NCBI RefSeq assembly: GCF_015910445.1
Contig: NZ_CP048882.1
Coordinates: 744,001-808,000, forward strand
DNA: 64,000 bases
Reading direction: 5' to 3'
From: Streptomyces bathyalis
GTDB taxonomy: Bacteria; Actinomycetota; Actinomycetes; Streptomycetales; Streptomycetaceae
Made by a program: the position numbers and the translations under genes. Shown piece after piece: positions 41,287 to 49,199 of the stretch. The notes beneath the pieces are model-generated. The model was not told the DNA's origin, ran no database searches, and saw nothing but the letters and a program-made list of their open reading frames with translations. How positions within the stretch are numbered: the stretch's first letter is position 1; every line of letters starts with the position of its first letter.

Positions 41287-42217
41287 AACGCTCCTCCGAC
41301 TTCCAGAAGAAAACAAATCCGCCGACACCGATCAACAGACCCCAACCCAGCGCGAGTGCCCAGACGTGCGGCGGAAGGTCCGCAGGGGTGTAGCCGTCGA
41401 TGAACGAGAAGCGCATGAGGTCCATGTAGACGGCAGCGGGGTTGGCCTGGATGAGATCAACCAGCCACGGCTGCGCCCCCGCGCGGTCGCGCAGCATGGG
41501 CTGCAGCGGGAACATCACGCCGGACCCGTACATCCATGTGCGCAGGATGAACGGCATGAGCTGGGCCAGGTCGGGGGTCTTGCTGCCCAGCCGGGCCATG
41601 ATCAGTGCCATGCCGGTGTTGAAGAGGAACTGGCAGGCGAGCGTCGGGAAGATCAGCAGCCAGGACCAGGCCGGGAAGTGCCCGAAGCCGACGAGGATGG
41701 CGACCAGCACGATCATCGAGTACAGAAGTTGCTGGAGCTGCTGCAGCGAGATCGAGATCGGCAGTGATGCGCGCGGGAAGTGCAGGGCGCGCACGAGACC
41801 GAGGTTGCCGGAGATCGCACGGACACCGTTGAGCACCGAGGTCTGGGTGAAGGTGAAGACGAAAACGCCGGTGACCAGGAAGGGAATGTAGTTCTGATGG
41901 CCGCCGGGCGTTCCGTTCCTGCCGCCGAGCAGGAGACCGAAGATGAAGTAGTAGACCGTGGCGTTCAGCAGTGGCGTGGCCACCTGCCACAGCTGTCCGA
42001 GCTTCGCCTGGCTGTACTGCGCGGTGAGCTTGGCCCGCGAGAAGGCGAGGATGAAATGCCGTCTCCCCCACAGCTGCCTCACGTACTCCGGCAGCGAGGG
42101 ACGCGCCCCGCTCACCGACAAGCCGTACTTGGCCGCGAGATCGGCCGGGGACAGACGGTCGTCCGGTGTGGGCGGGGGCTTCACGCCCACCGCACCGCCG
42201 TGCGTTGTCTCGGTCAC
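41273..42217 (-). CDS. ABC-2 type permease, polysaccharide export (TagG/Wzm-like)
   Basis: A 314-aa permease with about six membrane helices (e.g. ATPLLNATVYYFIFGLLLGG, YIPFLVTGVFVFTFTQTSVLNG, LYSMIVLVAILVGFG, WSWLLIFPTLACQFLFNTGMAL, HVWALALGWGLLIGVGGFVFFW). The pre-membrane helix QLWGRRHFILAFSRAKLTAQYSQAKLGQLW is the conserved ABC2_membrane coupling region. I place the start at GTG 42217 (VTETTHGG); a GTG at 42238 would add seven residues. Works with the ATPase encoded at 40453-41286. Confidence 0.92.
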   Translation of the reverse strand: MTETTHGGAVGVKPPPTPDDRLSPADLAAKYGLSVSGARPSLPEYVRQLWGRRHFILAFSRAKLTAQYSQAKLGQLWQVATPLLNATVYYFIFGLLLGGRNGTPGGHQNYIPFLVTGVFVFTFTQTSVLNGVRAISGNLGLVRALHFPRASLPISISLQQLQQLLYSMIVLVAILVGFGHFPAWSWLLIFPTLACQFLFNTGMALIMARLGSKTPDLAQLMPFILRTWMYGSGVMFPLQPMLRDRAGAQPWLVDLIQANPAAVYMDLMRFSFIDGYTPADLPPHVWALALGWGLLIGVGGFVFFWKSEERYGRG

Positions 42218-42284
42218 GTTTGAAACTTTCGTCCTCACACGCGCAAGTGAACTGGAAGTGATGATGGTGCTTGAGACGAGCTTG

Positions 42285-43193
42285 TCAGATCACGGGCGGG
42301 CGACCTAGTCGGGTCAGCCGCCACACGGTACGCCAGCGCATCGGCCTGCGCGCACCGCACGGTTTGGTCCACCCCTCCCGGAATCCGCCGAGCCACGCGC
42401 GCAGCGCCGGGCGCGAGGGGCGGCGGGCGAGGGTGAGGACCAGCCAGACGCCGAGGTAGACGGGTACGAGCAGGGCCGGGAGGTTCCGGCGGGCGAGCCA
42501 GACGCGGTTGCGGGCGACCATGCGGTGGTAGACCGCGTGCCGGCTCGGAGCCGTCGTGGGGTGGTGCAGCACCATGTCTGCGCGGTAGTCGATCGACCAG
42601 CCCGCATCCAGGGCCCGCCAGGCCAGGTCCGTCTCCTCGTGTGCGTAGAAGAACTCGTCAGGCAGTCCCCCGACCTCGGCGATGACCCTCGTACGCACGG
42701 CGTTGGCGCCGCCCAGGAACGTGGTCACCCGGGAGGAGCGCATCGGGTCCGCGGCCCGCAGCCTGGGCACATGGCGGCGCTGGGTCTCACCGGTGTCCGG
42801 GTCGGCGATGCGGAAGCTGACGATGCCCAGCGACGCGTCGGCGGCGAAGGCCTCACGCACGAGCTCGGCGGTGCCGGTGTCCGGCAGCAGCCCGTCGTCG
42901 TCGAGGAAGAGCAGGGCATCGACCTCGGCGCCGGACGGGCCGAAGGCCTCGATGCCTACGTTCCGGCCTCCGGGGATGCCGAGATTTTCCGGAAGCTCGA
43001 CCGTCCGTACACCTTCCGGCAACGCGGGCAGCGGCGCGCCGTTACCCACGACGACGGTCTCGATCGGATCCCCGTCCTGTTTGGCCACGGAGTCGAGCAG
43101 CGCCCGCAGCTCCTCGGGCCGGTTGCCCATCGTGAGGATGACGGCGCCGAGCCTCGGGGTCGGTGCGGACCGCTCCGGGCTCTGCTGCGGCAT
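42285..43193 (-). CDS. Family 2 glycosyltransferase
   Basis: A 302-aa GT-A enzyme: LGAVILTMGNRPEELRALLDSV (~15), the metal-binding DDD motif LLFLDDDGLLPDT (~95), FFYAHEETDLAWRALDAG (~187, the ED-type acceptor motif of rhamnosyl-like GT2), and a C-terminal membrane-associated stretch (ALLVPVYLGVWLVLTLARR). Acts on the cytoplasmic side on a nucleotide sugar; the acceptor is unknown. ATG at 43193 after GGAGGGAGC. Part of the 40.4-47.7 kb locus, 14 nt after the CDP-alcohol transferase stop. Confidence 0.91.
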   Translation of the reverse strand: MPQQSPERSAPTPRLGAVILTMGNRPEELRALLDSVAKQDGDPIETVVVGNGAPLPALPEGVRTVELPENLGIPGGRNVGIEAFGPSGAEVDALLFLDDDGLLPDTGTAELVREAFAADASLGIVSFRIADPDTGETQRRHVPRLRAADPMRSSRVTTFLGGANAVRTRVIAEVGGLPDEFFYAHEETDLAWRALDAGWSIDYRADMVLHHPTTAPSRHAVYHRMVARNRVWLARRNLPALLVPVYLGVWLVLTLARRPSRPALRAWLGGFREGWTKPCGARRPMRWRTVWRLTRLGRPPVI

Positions 43194-43207
43194 GGTGGCT
43201 CCCTCCG

Positions 43208-43987
43208 TCACTTGAGCCTGCTGGAGGCCAGGATGGACACCAGATGCAGCAGCGTCTGGACAACGGCGATTCCGGCGAGCACGGCGACACCGAGCCTGGT
43301 GAAGAAGAGGTCGCCTCTGATCTCGTCCACGACCGCCAGGACCAGGATGAGCAGCGACGCCTCGATCCCGAGTATCAGGCGGTGGAACTTCAGCGCCGCG
43401 GCGGCCTTGCGGGCCAGCGCCACGCCGGACGAGCGCGGCTCGCTCGCGGCCTCCTTCACGGGCGGCAGCCCGGTCTGGTGCCGGGCCACACCGACCAGGT
43501 CGGTCTCGGCCTTGATCAGTACCGCCCCGAGCGCGGCGAGGGTGCCGAGGAAGGCCCACAGCCAGTCCACACGGCCCCCGCCCCACAGGTCCGCGGCACG
43601 CAGGCCGAAGCCCAGCAGCACGGCGGCGTCGCAGAGGTAGGCGCCGACCCGGTCCAGGTACACCCCGCCGAGCGAGTACTGCTTCTTCCAGCGCGCGAGT
43701 TCGCCGTCCACGCAGTCGAGCAGCAGGTAGAGCTGGACCATCACCACGCCGAGCACCGCCCCGCCGATCCCCGGCAGCAGCAGTGCCGGGGCGGCGAGGA
43801 CACCGGCGACGGTCATCAGGTAGGTCAGCTGGTTCGGCGTGACCTTCGTGTTCACCAGGTGCTGATCCACGCGCAGGGAGACCTCGCGCATGTAGAGCCG
43901 CCCGGCCCAGTGCTCACCGCTGCGCCTGTCCTTCACGCCCTCGGGATGAACGACCGGACGGAGTTCAGCTACTGATGGCTTGTGCAT
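43208..43987 (-). CDS. CDP-alcohol phosphotransferase-like membrane protein, fourth Asp missing
   Basis: A 259-aa protein with several membrane helices. The CDP-AP motif D-x2-DG-x2-AR-x8-G-x3-D-x3-D appears as D91CVDGELAR...G108VYLD112RVGA116: all conserved residues except the last Asp, which is Ala. That Asp is the proposed catalytic base, so activity may be altered or shared. CDP-AP enzymes transfer the phospho-alcohol from a CDP-alcohol to an acceptor alcohol in membranes. Start at 43987 (MHKPSVAE) overlaps the dehydrogenase by 23 nt. Confidence 0.88.
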   Translation of the reverse strand: MHKPSVAELRPVVHPEGVKDRRSGEHWAGRLYMREVSLRVDQHLVNTKVTPNQLTYLMTVAGVLAAPALLLPGIGGAVLGVVMVQLYLLLDCVDGELARWKKQYSLGGVYLDRVGAYLCDAAVLLGFGLRAADLWGGGRVDWLWAFLGTLAALGAVLIKAETDLVGVARHQTGLPPVKEAASEPRSSGVALARKAAAALKFHRLILGIEASLLILVLAVVDEIRGDLFFTRLGVAVLAGIAVVQTLLHLVSILASSRLK

Positions 43988-45026
43988 AGTCGCGGTATGC
44001 GTCCCTGATCTGGTCGGCGGACAGGTCGAGGTGTTCGAGAATGGTGTACCGCCCGGGCCTGGTCTCCGGGGCGTACTCCACTACTTTCACGAACTCGTCC
44101 TCGTCGAAGCCGATTTCGTGAGGCAATACGGGAAGGCCGTGGCGCTGGAGCACCTCGACCATCAGCATCGACATCTCCCGGTCGCCCCGCAGGAACGTGG
44201 CGAACGCCGCCCCGAGACCGCACTGTTCGCCGTGACTGGCGGCGCGCTTGGGGTAGAGCAGGTCGAAGGCGTGGTTGATCTCGTGGCAGGCGCCCGACGC
44301 GGGCCGGCTGTCACCGGCGACCGACATCGAGATCCCGGTCATCACCAGCCCCTCGGCGAGGACTTGGAGGAACGCGTCGTCGCCGACGCCGCCGGGGTGC
44401 CTCAGCACGGCCTCCCCCGCCTGGCGGGCCATGGCGGCGGCGAGGCCGTCGATGTCCTCGCCGCGCACCGTGTGGGCGAGTTCCCAGTCCCGCACCGCGG
44501 AGATGTTGGAGATCGCGTCACCGATCCCGGAACGAACGAACCGGGCCGGGGCCTCCCTGATGACGTCGAGATCGATGACGACGGCGATCGGGTTGGGCAC
44601 GCCGTACGAGCCGCGCCCCGCGTCATTGTCGAGGGTGGCGACCGGTGAACACAGGCCGTCGTGGCTGAGGTTGGTGGCGACCGCGACCAGCGGCAGGCCG
44701 ATGCGCGCCGCCGCGAACTTGGCACAGTCGATGATCTTGCCACCGCCCAGGCCGACGACGGCGTCGTAGCGCCCGGACTTCATGGAGTCGGCCAGCTTGA
44801 TGGCGTCGTCGATGGTGCCGCCGCCCACCTCGTACCAGTCGGCGCTGGGGAGGGCGGGGGCGAAACGCTCACGCAGAGCCGCGCCCGAACCACCACTGAT
44901 GGCGAAGGCGAGCCTGCCGTTCGAGGAGATCCGCTGATCGGCCAGCAGGCCCGCCAGGTCGTCCAGGGCGCCGCGGCTGATGTCGACGACGACGGGCGAC
45001 GGGATGAGGCGGGTCAGTACCGGCAT
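43965..45026 (-). CDS. Iron-containing dehydrogenase, glycerol-1-phosphate dehydrogenase-like
   Basis: A 353-aa Fe-ADH/dehydroquinate-synthase fold protein. NAD-binding GLGGGKIIDCAKFAA (~98; GGGxxxDxxK) and THNxSHDG-like ATNLSHDGLCSPVATL. Metal ligands are an Asp (GIGDAISN) and two His (HEINHAFDLL and SHGEQCGLG). These features are those of sn-glycerol-1-phosphate dehydrogenases (AraM/EgsA) rather than ordinary alcohol dehydrogenases. The start ATG is 45026. It would reduce dihydroxyacetone phosphate (or a relative) to a polyol phosphate for activation by the nucleotidyltransferase encoded at 45014-45766; the stereochemistry is inferred. Confidence 0.85.
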   Translation of the reverse strand: MPVLTRLIPSPVVVDISRGALDDLAGLLADQRISSNGRLAFAISGGSGAALRERFAPALPSADWYEVGGGTIDDAIKLADSMKSGRYDAVVGLGGGKIIDCAKFAAARIGLPLVAVATNLSHDGLCSPVATLDNDAGRGSYGVPNPIAVVIDLDVIREAPARFVRSGIGDAISNISAVRDWELAHTVRGEDIDGLAAAMARQAGEAVLRHPGGVGDDAFLQVLAEGLVMTGISMSVAGDSRPASGACHEINHAFDLLYPKRAASHGEQCGLGAAFATFLRGDREMSMLMVEVLQRHGLPVLPHEIGFDEDEFVKVVEYAPETRPGRYTILEHLDLSADQIRDAYRDYAQAISS

Positions 45027-45766
45027 GCGATCTCCCTGCCCTTGGCGAGGTCGTCGTGGTTGTCGATCTCGACCCACTGCACGTCGCCGATCGGCGCGAC
45101 GTCGATCTTGAAGCCGCGGTTGACCAGTTCCTGGTAGCCGTCCTCGTAGTAGAGCTGCGGGTCGCGCTCGAACGTGGTCTTCAGCGCGTCGGCCAGCTCC
45201 TCGGCGGCCTCGGGCTCGATGAGGGTGAGGCCGATGTACTCGCCGCTCGCCGTGGACGGGTCCATCAGCTTGGTGATCTGCTGGACGCCCTTCTCCGGGT
45301 CGGTGACGACCTTCATCTCCTCCTCGTCCAGGTGCTTGACCGTGTCGAGGGCGAGGATGATCTTCTGGCCGTTGCCGCGGGCGTCGAGGAGGGTCTTCTC
45401 GACGGAGAGGGGGTGGACGGTGTCGCCGTTGGCGAGCAGCGCGCCCTGCTTGATGACGTCGCGTGCGCACCACAGGGAGTAGGCGTTGTTCCACTCCTCG
45501 GCCTTGTCGTTGTCGACGAGGGTGAGCTTGACGCCGTGCTTCTTCTCCAGGGCTTCCTTGCGCTCGTACACCGCTTCCTTGCGGTAGCCGACGACGACGG
45601 CGACGTCGGTGAGGCCGACGGCCGCGAAGTTGGCCAGGGCGATGTCGAGGACGGTCTGCGACTCCTCGTCGCCTTCGGGGCCCACCGGCACGAGGGCCTT
45701 GGGGAGGGTGTCGGTGTAGGGACGCAGACGCCGTCCGGCGCCGGCGGCCAGCACGAGGCCGATCAT
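45014..45766 (-). CDS. NTP-transferase, phosphocholine-cytidylyltransferase-like
   Basis: A 250-aa nucleotidyltransferase. The pyrophosphorylase signature is GLVLAAGAGRRLRPYTDTLPKALVPV (residues 3-28); downstream are EEWNNAYSLWCARDVI, LLANGDTVHP (metal Asp) and WVEIDNHDDLAKGREI near the end (second metal Asp). LicC/TarI-like members activate phospho-alcohols with CTP. It overlaps the CDP-AP/DUF5941 gene by 4 nt and the dehydrogenase by 13 nt. Expected to make a CDP-polyol for the neighbouring CDP-alcohol transferases. Confidence 0.89.
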   Translation of the reverse strand: MIGLVLAAGAGRRLRPYTDTLPKALVPVGPEGDEESQTVLDIALANFAAVGLTDVAVVVGYRKEAVYERKEALEKKHGVKLTLVDNDKAEEWNNAYSLWCARDVIKQGALLANGDTVHPLSVEKTLLDARGNGQKIILALDTVKHLDEEEMKVVTDPEKGVQQITKLMDPSTASGEYIGLTLIEPEAAEELADALKTTFERDPQLYYEDGYQELVNRGFKIDVAPIGDVQWVEIDNHDDLAKGREIACRY

Positions 45767-47652
45767 GCGGGTTCTCCTGTTTCGTCGTGTACGGCGGGTG
45801 CTTTGGAGGACACCCAGAAGCGGATGCTCTCGACGAGCACCACTGCCGCGACGACCACGGCGAGCGTGGTCAGCGCGATGGTGAAACCTTGGCCCTGGTC
45901 CGGGCCGCGGCCTGCGCCGGAGGCCCAGAGGGCCGCGGCGAGCGCGACGACCAGGGTTCGTCCTTCGTGACCCCCGGTCGCACGGACAAGCCAGTGCGGA
46001 GGCGCGCCGGTGCCGCCGCGGATGCGGTACACCGTGTCGTAGTGATGGTAGGCGACCGCCGCCACCAGCCCGAAAGCGGCGGGCAGCGCGCCGTTCACCC
46101 CTGATTGTTCCGCGCGTGCCGCGAGGACAAGCACGAGCACGTATTCCGCAGTACGGAAGAAGGGCGGGGCGAGCCAGTCCAGCGCGCCCCTCAACGGGGC
46201 GGCGACGGCGAAACCCGAGGTCAGCGCGTAACCGAGGGCGGCCACGCACGGCCAGACGCTGCCCAGCGGTGTCCACAGCGCGGTGGCCAGCAGCGCGGCC
46301 GTGCCGAGGAACGCGACGACGGGCCCGTAACCGGGCAGCTGAACATGTGCGCGGCGGGCCAGTGCCGCGAACCCCGCGGCGAGAGGGCCGCTGTCGGCGA
46401 GGTCGGCCAGCGCACGGGCGGCGCGGTCGGTCCGGTGCGCCTTCCGGGTCAGCGAACGCAGCACGCGCCCGGCCGTGGTGTAGCAGGCGGCGAGGGCGCA
46501 GCCGACGAGGAGCACGACGAGGGTGATGCGGGGAGTGGTGCAGGCGGTCAACACCGCGATGAGGGCCCAGCGTTCGCCGATCGGGAGCACGATCATGCGG
46601 CGCAGCCACACCGTCCATCCGACGCTGTCCAGTCTCGTGGACAGGGCCGCGGTGGGGCTGGTGTTGGCCGCGGCGTCGTGGTTGGCCTCGTTGAAGGAGA
46701 AGTCCACGACGTGGCGGGCGGTCTGCAGCACCATCGCGCCGAGGGCCAGCGCCCATACGTCGTCGCCGCCGCGCGTGGCACCGAGGGCGAGGCCCGCGTA
46801 GTAGGCGTACTCCTTGGCCCGGTCGAAGGTGGCGTCCAGCCAGGCGCCGAGGGTGGAGTACTGCAGGTCGTAGCGTGCGAGCTGCCCGTCGGTCGCGTCC
46901 AGCACGAAGGAGGCGATCAGCAGCACCCCGGCGGCGACGAAGCCGCCCCGCGTGCCGGTCGCGGCGCAGGCGGCCGCGATCAGGGCAGTCACGAGCGACG
47001 CGGTGGTGACCTGGTTCGGGGTGAGGCCGCGGCGTGCGCACCAGCGGGCGATGTAACGGGAGTAGGGGCTGACGCAGAAGGTGGTGAAGAAGCCGTCCCG
47101 CGACTTCACCGCGTTGCGCAGGCGCACCGCCTCGTCGTCCACGCCGTCGACGGAGGCACGTGCGGCCGCGCGTGCCTCCTCGCCCACCGGCACGGACGCG
47201 ACGAGCGGGCCCAGTTCGGGACGGTGCACGTCGAGGTCGCCTGCTTCCAGCGCGTCGGCCACGGCGTCGGGCAGCGTGCGCGGCGGTGCGGTGACCGCGC
47301 CCTCGTCATCGGGCCCGCGGGCCGCCACGTCGGCTGCGGCGCCTGCCGCCGCCGAGTCCGCTTCGTGCAGGGCACGTGTGAGCGCACCGCGGGCCTGAGC
47401 CTGTACGGACAGTGCCCCGGTGACGGCGCCCGCCGCGAAGCGGGGGTCGGTCAGCGCGAGCCGGAGGCTGTGGCGGTGGCCGACGAAGTGCGGGTCGACG
47501 AGCGCGACCCTCGCTCCCGCGGGGGCTGCGGACACTGCCGCAGGCACCTGGCCGGCCTCCGCCGCGACCTGGACGTCGAACCCCAGCGACCGCAGGTCGC
47601 CCTCCAGCGGCGACCCCGGGACCGGCGGACCGGTGAGGATGGCGGTCGACAG
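45763..47652 (-). CDS. CDP-alcohol phosphotransferase with DUF5941 domain; probable CTG start
   Basis: A ~629-aa membrane protein. The N-terminal ~170 residues are a nucleotide-fold-like region (STAILTGPPVPGSPLEGDL..., VALVDPHFVGHRHSLRLALTDPRF). Next comes a CDP-alcohol phosphotransferase domain with a complete motif (DATDGQLARYDLQYSTLGAWLDATFD) and a C-terminal multi-helix DUF5941 domain (~420-620). GTG at 47547 would start it inside the conserved N-terminus. The frame upstream stays open to 47652, where CTG lies 9 nt after AAGGAG, so I use this rare start. First gene of the 47.7-40.4 kb locus. Confidence 0.8.
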   Translation of the reverse strand: MSTAILTGPPVPGSPLEGDLRSLGFDVQVAAEAGQVPAAVSAAPAGARVALVDPHFVGHRHSLRLALTDPRFAAGAVTGALSVQAQARGALTRALHEADSAAAGAAADVAARGPDDEGAVTAPPRTLPDAVADALEAGDLDVHRPELGPLVASVPVGEEARAAARASVDGVDDEAVRLRNAVKSRDGFFTTFCVSPYSRYIARWCARRGLTPNQVTTASLVTALIAAACAATGTRGGFVAAGVLLIASFVLDATDGQLARYDLQYSTLGAWLDATFDRAKEYAYYAGLALGATRGGDDVWALALGAMVLQTARHVVDFSFNEANHDAAANTSPTAALSTRLDSVGWTVWLRRMIVLPIGERWALIAVLTACTTPRITLVVLLVGCALAACYTTAGRVLRSLTRKAHRTDRAARALADLADSGPLAAGFAALARRAHVQLPGYGPVVAFLGTAALLATALWTPLGSVWPCVAALGYALTSGFAVAAPLRGALDWLAPPFFRTAEYVLVLVLAARAEQSGVNGALPAAFGLVAAVAYHHYDTVYRIRGGTGAPPHWLVRATGGHEGRTLVVALAAALWASGAGRGPDQGQGFTIALTTLAVVVAAVVLVESIRFWVSSKAPAVHDETGEPA

Positions 47653-48034
47653 TCGAACTCACTCCTTGGACGCTGGCACAGCGCGTCTTCCGGCCGGGGG
47701 ACGGCCGGGCAGCGGGCAGGGTGCGCCGTGGCCCGTACGGTGGCGGGCGGCGCGTCGGCAGAGGCTATCGGATCGAACGGGCGGGCTTTCATCGCGCGTT
47801 CACCGTGCGGGGGTTGCACTGCCGGAGCACAGCATGGTCGATCTTGGACGGAGCGCAAAATGCGCTGTCCCTACGCGGCTCCCGGCTCCGCGGTGCCTCC
47901 GTACCCGGCGTGAGGCCCGTACGGACTCGTTCGGGTGGTGTCCTGCGGCGGGCTCGCGCCGAGCGGCGTCCCGGCCTGCACCGGCGTGATCCGCGCCCGG
48001 ACCGGCCCGTCACGGCGGCGGATAGGCTGCCGTC
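47653..48034. other. 382-bp divergent intergenic region
   Basis: Between the CDP-AP/DUF5941 gene and the galE-like gene. No convincing gene, terminator or operator seen; it should contain divergent promoters. Confidence 0.55.
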
Positions 48035-49027
48035 ATGACGTGGTTGATCACAGGTGGGGCGGGCTACATCGGGGCGCACGTCGCGCGGACGATGGTGGAG
48101 GCCGGGGAGCGGGTGGTCGTCCTGGACGATCTCACGGCGGCGGTGCCGGAGCGGCTGGAGGCGATGCCCGAGCCGCGTCCCGTCCTGGCGCGGGGTTCGG
48201 TGCTGGACCGTGAGCTGCTGGACCGCACGTTCGCCGAGCACGACATCACGGGCGTGGTGCATCTCGCGGCCCGCAAGCAGGTCGGGGAGTCCGTCGAGCA
48301 GCCGCTGCGCTACTACCGGGAGAACGTGCACGGGCTGACGGTTCTGCTGGAGGCGGTCGTCGCGGCGGGGGTACGCCGCTTCGTCTTCTCCTCCTCCGCG
48401 GCGGTCTACGGAACGCCGGACGTCGGGCTCGTCACGGAGGACACCCCGTGCGTGCCGATGAATCCCTACGGTGAGACGAAGCTCACCGGCGAATGGCTCG
48501 TGCGCTCCACCGGCCGGGCCGCCGGCATCGCCACGGCGTGCCTGCGCTACTTCAACGTCGCCGGCGCCGCCGAGCCGCGGCTGGCGGACACCGGGGTCTT
48601 CAACATCGTGCCGATGTTCTTCGACGCGCTCACCCGCGGCGAGGCACCGCTGATCTTCGGCGACGACTACCCCACGGCGGACGGCACCTGCGTGCGCGAC
48701 TACATCCACGTCCAGGATCTGGCCGAGGCGCACCTCGCGGCGGCGCGCAGGCTCTCGACGGCCGGCAGCGGCGGTGATCTCACCGTGAACATCGGCACCG
48801 GCAACGGGCTCTCGGTGCGGGAGATGGCGGATCTCGTCGCCGAGATCACGGGGAAGCGCGAGCCCGCCGCGAGGGTCGCGCCCCGGCGGCCGGGCGACCC
48901 GGCGCGTGTGGTCGCCTCGGCGGAGCTCGCGGAGAAGGAGCTGGGGTGGACGGCCCGCCACAGCGTGCGCGACATGATCACCTCGGCATGGGAGGGCTGG
49001 TGTCTGCGGCACCCCGGCGCACGCTGA
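48035..49027 (+). CDS. galE: UDP-glucose 4-epimerase-like NAD-dependent epimerase
   Basis: A 330-aa extended SDR. N-terminal NAD motif LITGGAGYIGAHVAR (GxxGxxG), VLDDL for NAD ribose binding, HLAARKQVGESV (~76), catalytic SSSAAVYG (Ser ~118) and Y-x3-K (NPYGETKLTGEW, ~143), and the RYFNVAGA sugar-binding segment. GalE-like length and the TADGTCVRDYIHVQDLAEAH block favour UDP-glucose/galactose epimerase. It may supply UDP-galactose to the adjacent glycosyltransferase locus; specificity is not proven. ATG at 48035. Confidence 0.9.
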   Translation: MTWLITGGAGYIGAHVARTMVEAGERVVVLDDLTAAVPERLEAMPEPRPVLARGSVLDRELLDRTFAEHDITGVVHLAARKQVGESVEQPLRYYRENVHGLTVLLEAVVAAGVRRFVFSSSAAVYGTPDVGLVTEDTPCVPMNPYGETKLTGEWLVRSTGRAAGIATACLRYFNVAGAAEPRLADTGVFNIVPMFFDALTRGEAPLIFGDDYPTADGTCVRDYIHVQDLAEAHLAAARRLSTAGSGGDLTVNIGTGNGLSVREMADLVAEITGKREPAARVAPRRPGDPARVVASAELAEKELGWTARHSVRDMITSAWEGWCLRHPGAR

Positions 49028-49094
49028 TCCCGGGCCCCGCCCGCTGATCCTCAACACCGTCCGGCCCCGGACAGAAATCCCAGGTCACGGCACA

Positions 49095-49109
49095 TGACAA
49101 CGGTGTTCA
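49095..49109. promoter_or_regulatory. Candidate Zur box upstream of zitB
   Basis: TGACAACGGTGTTCA matches the Streptomyces Zur-box pattern TGAAAATGATTTTCA at 11 of 15 positions with intact TGA/TCA ends. It is ~91 bp before the exporter ATG, in the only intergenic gap of the galE-zitB-idi stretch. Confidence 0.6.
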
Positions 49110-49199
49110 GCGTCGCGTTGCACCTACCCGTCCGGCGTAGTTGACTTGCCACCGACAGGCGCGTGACGCGCAGGACCGAGGACGCGGAGGCTCACAGCG

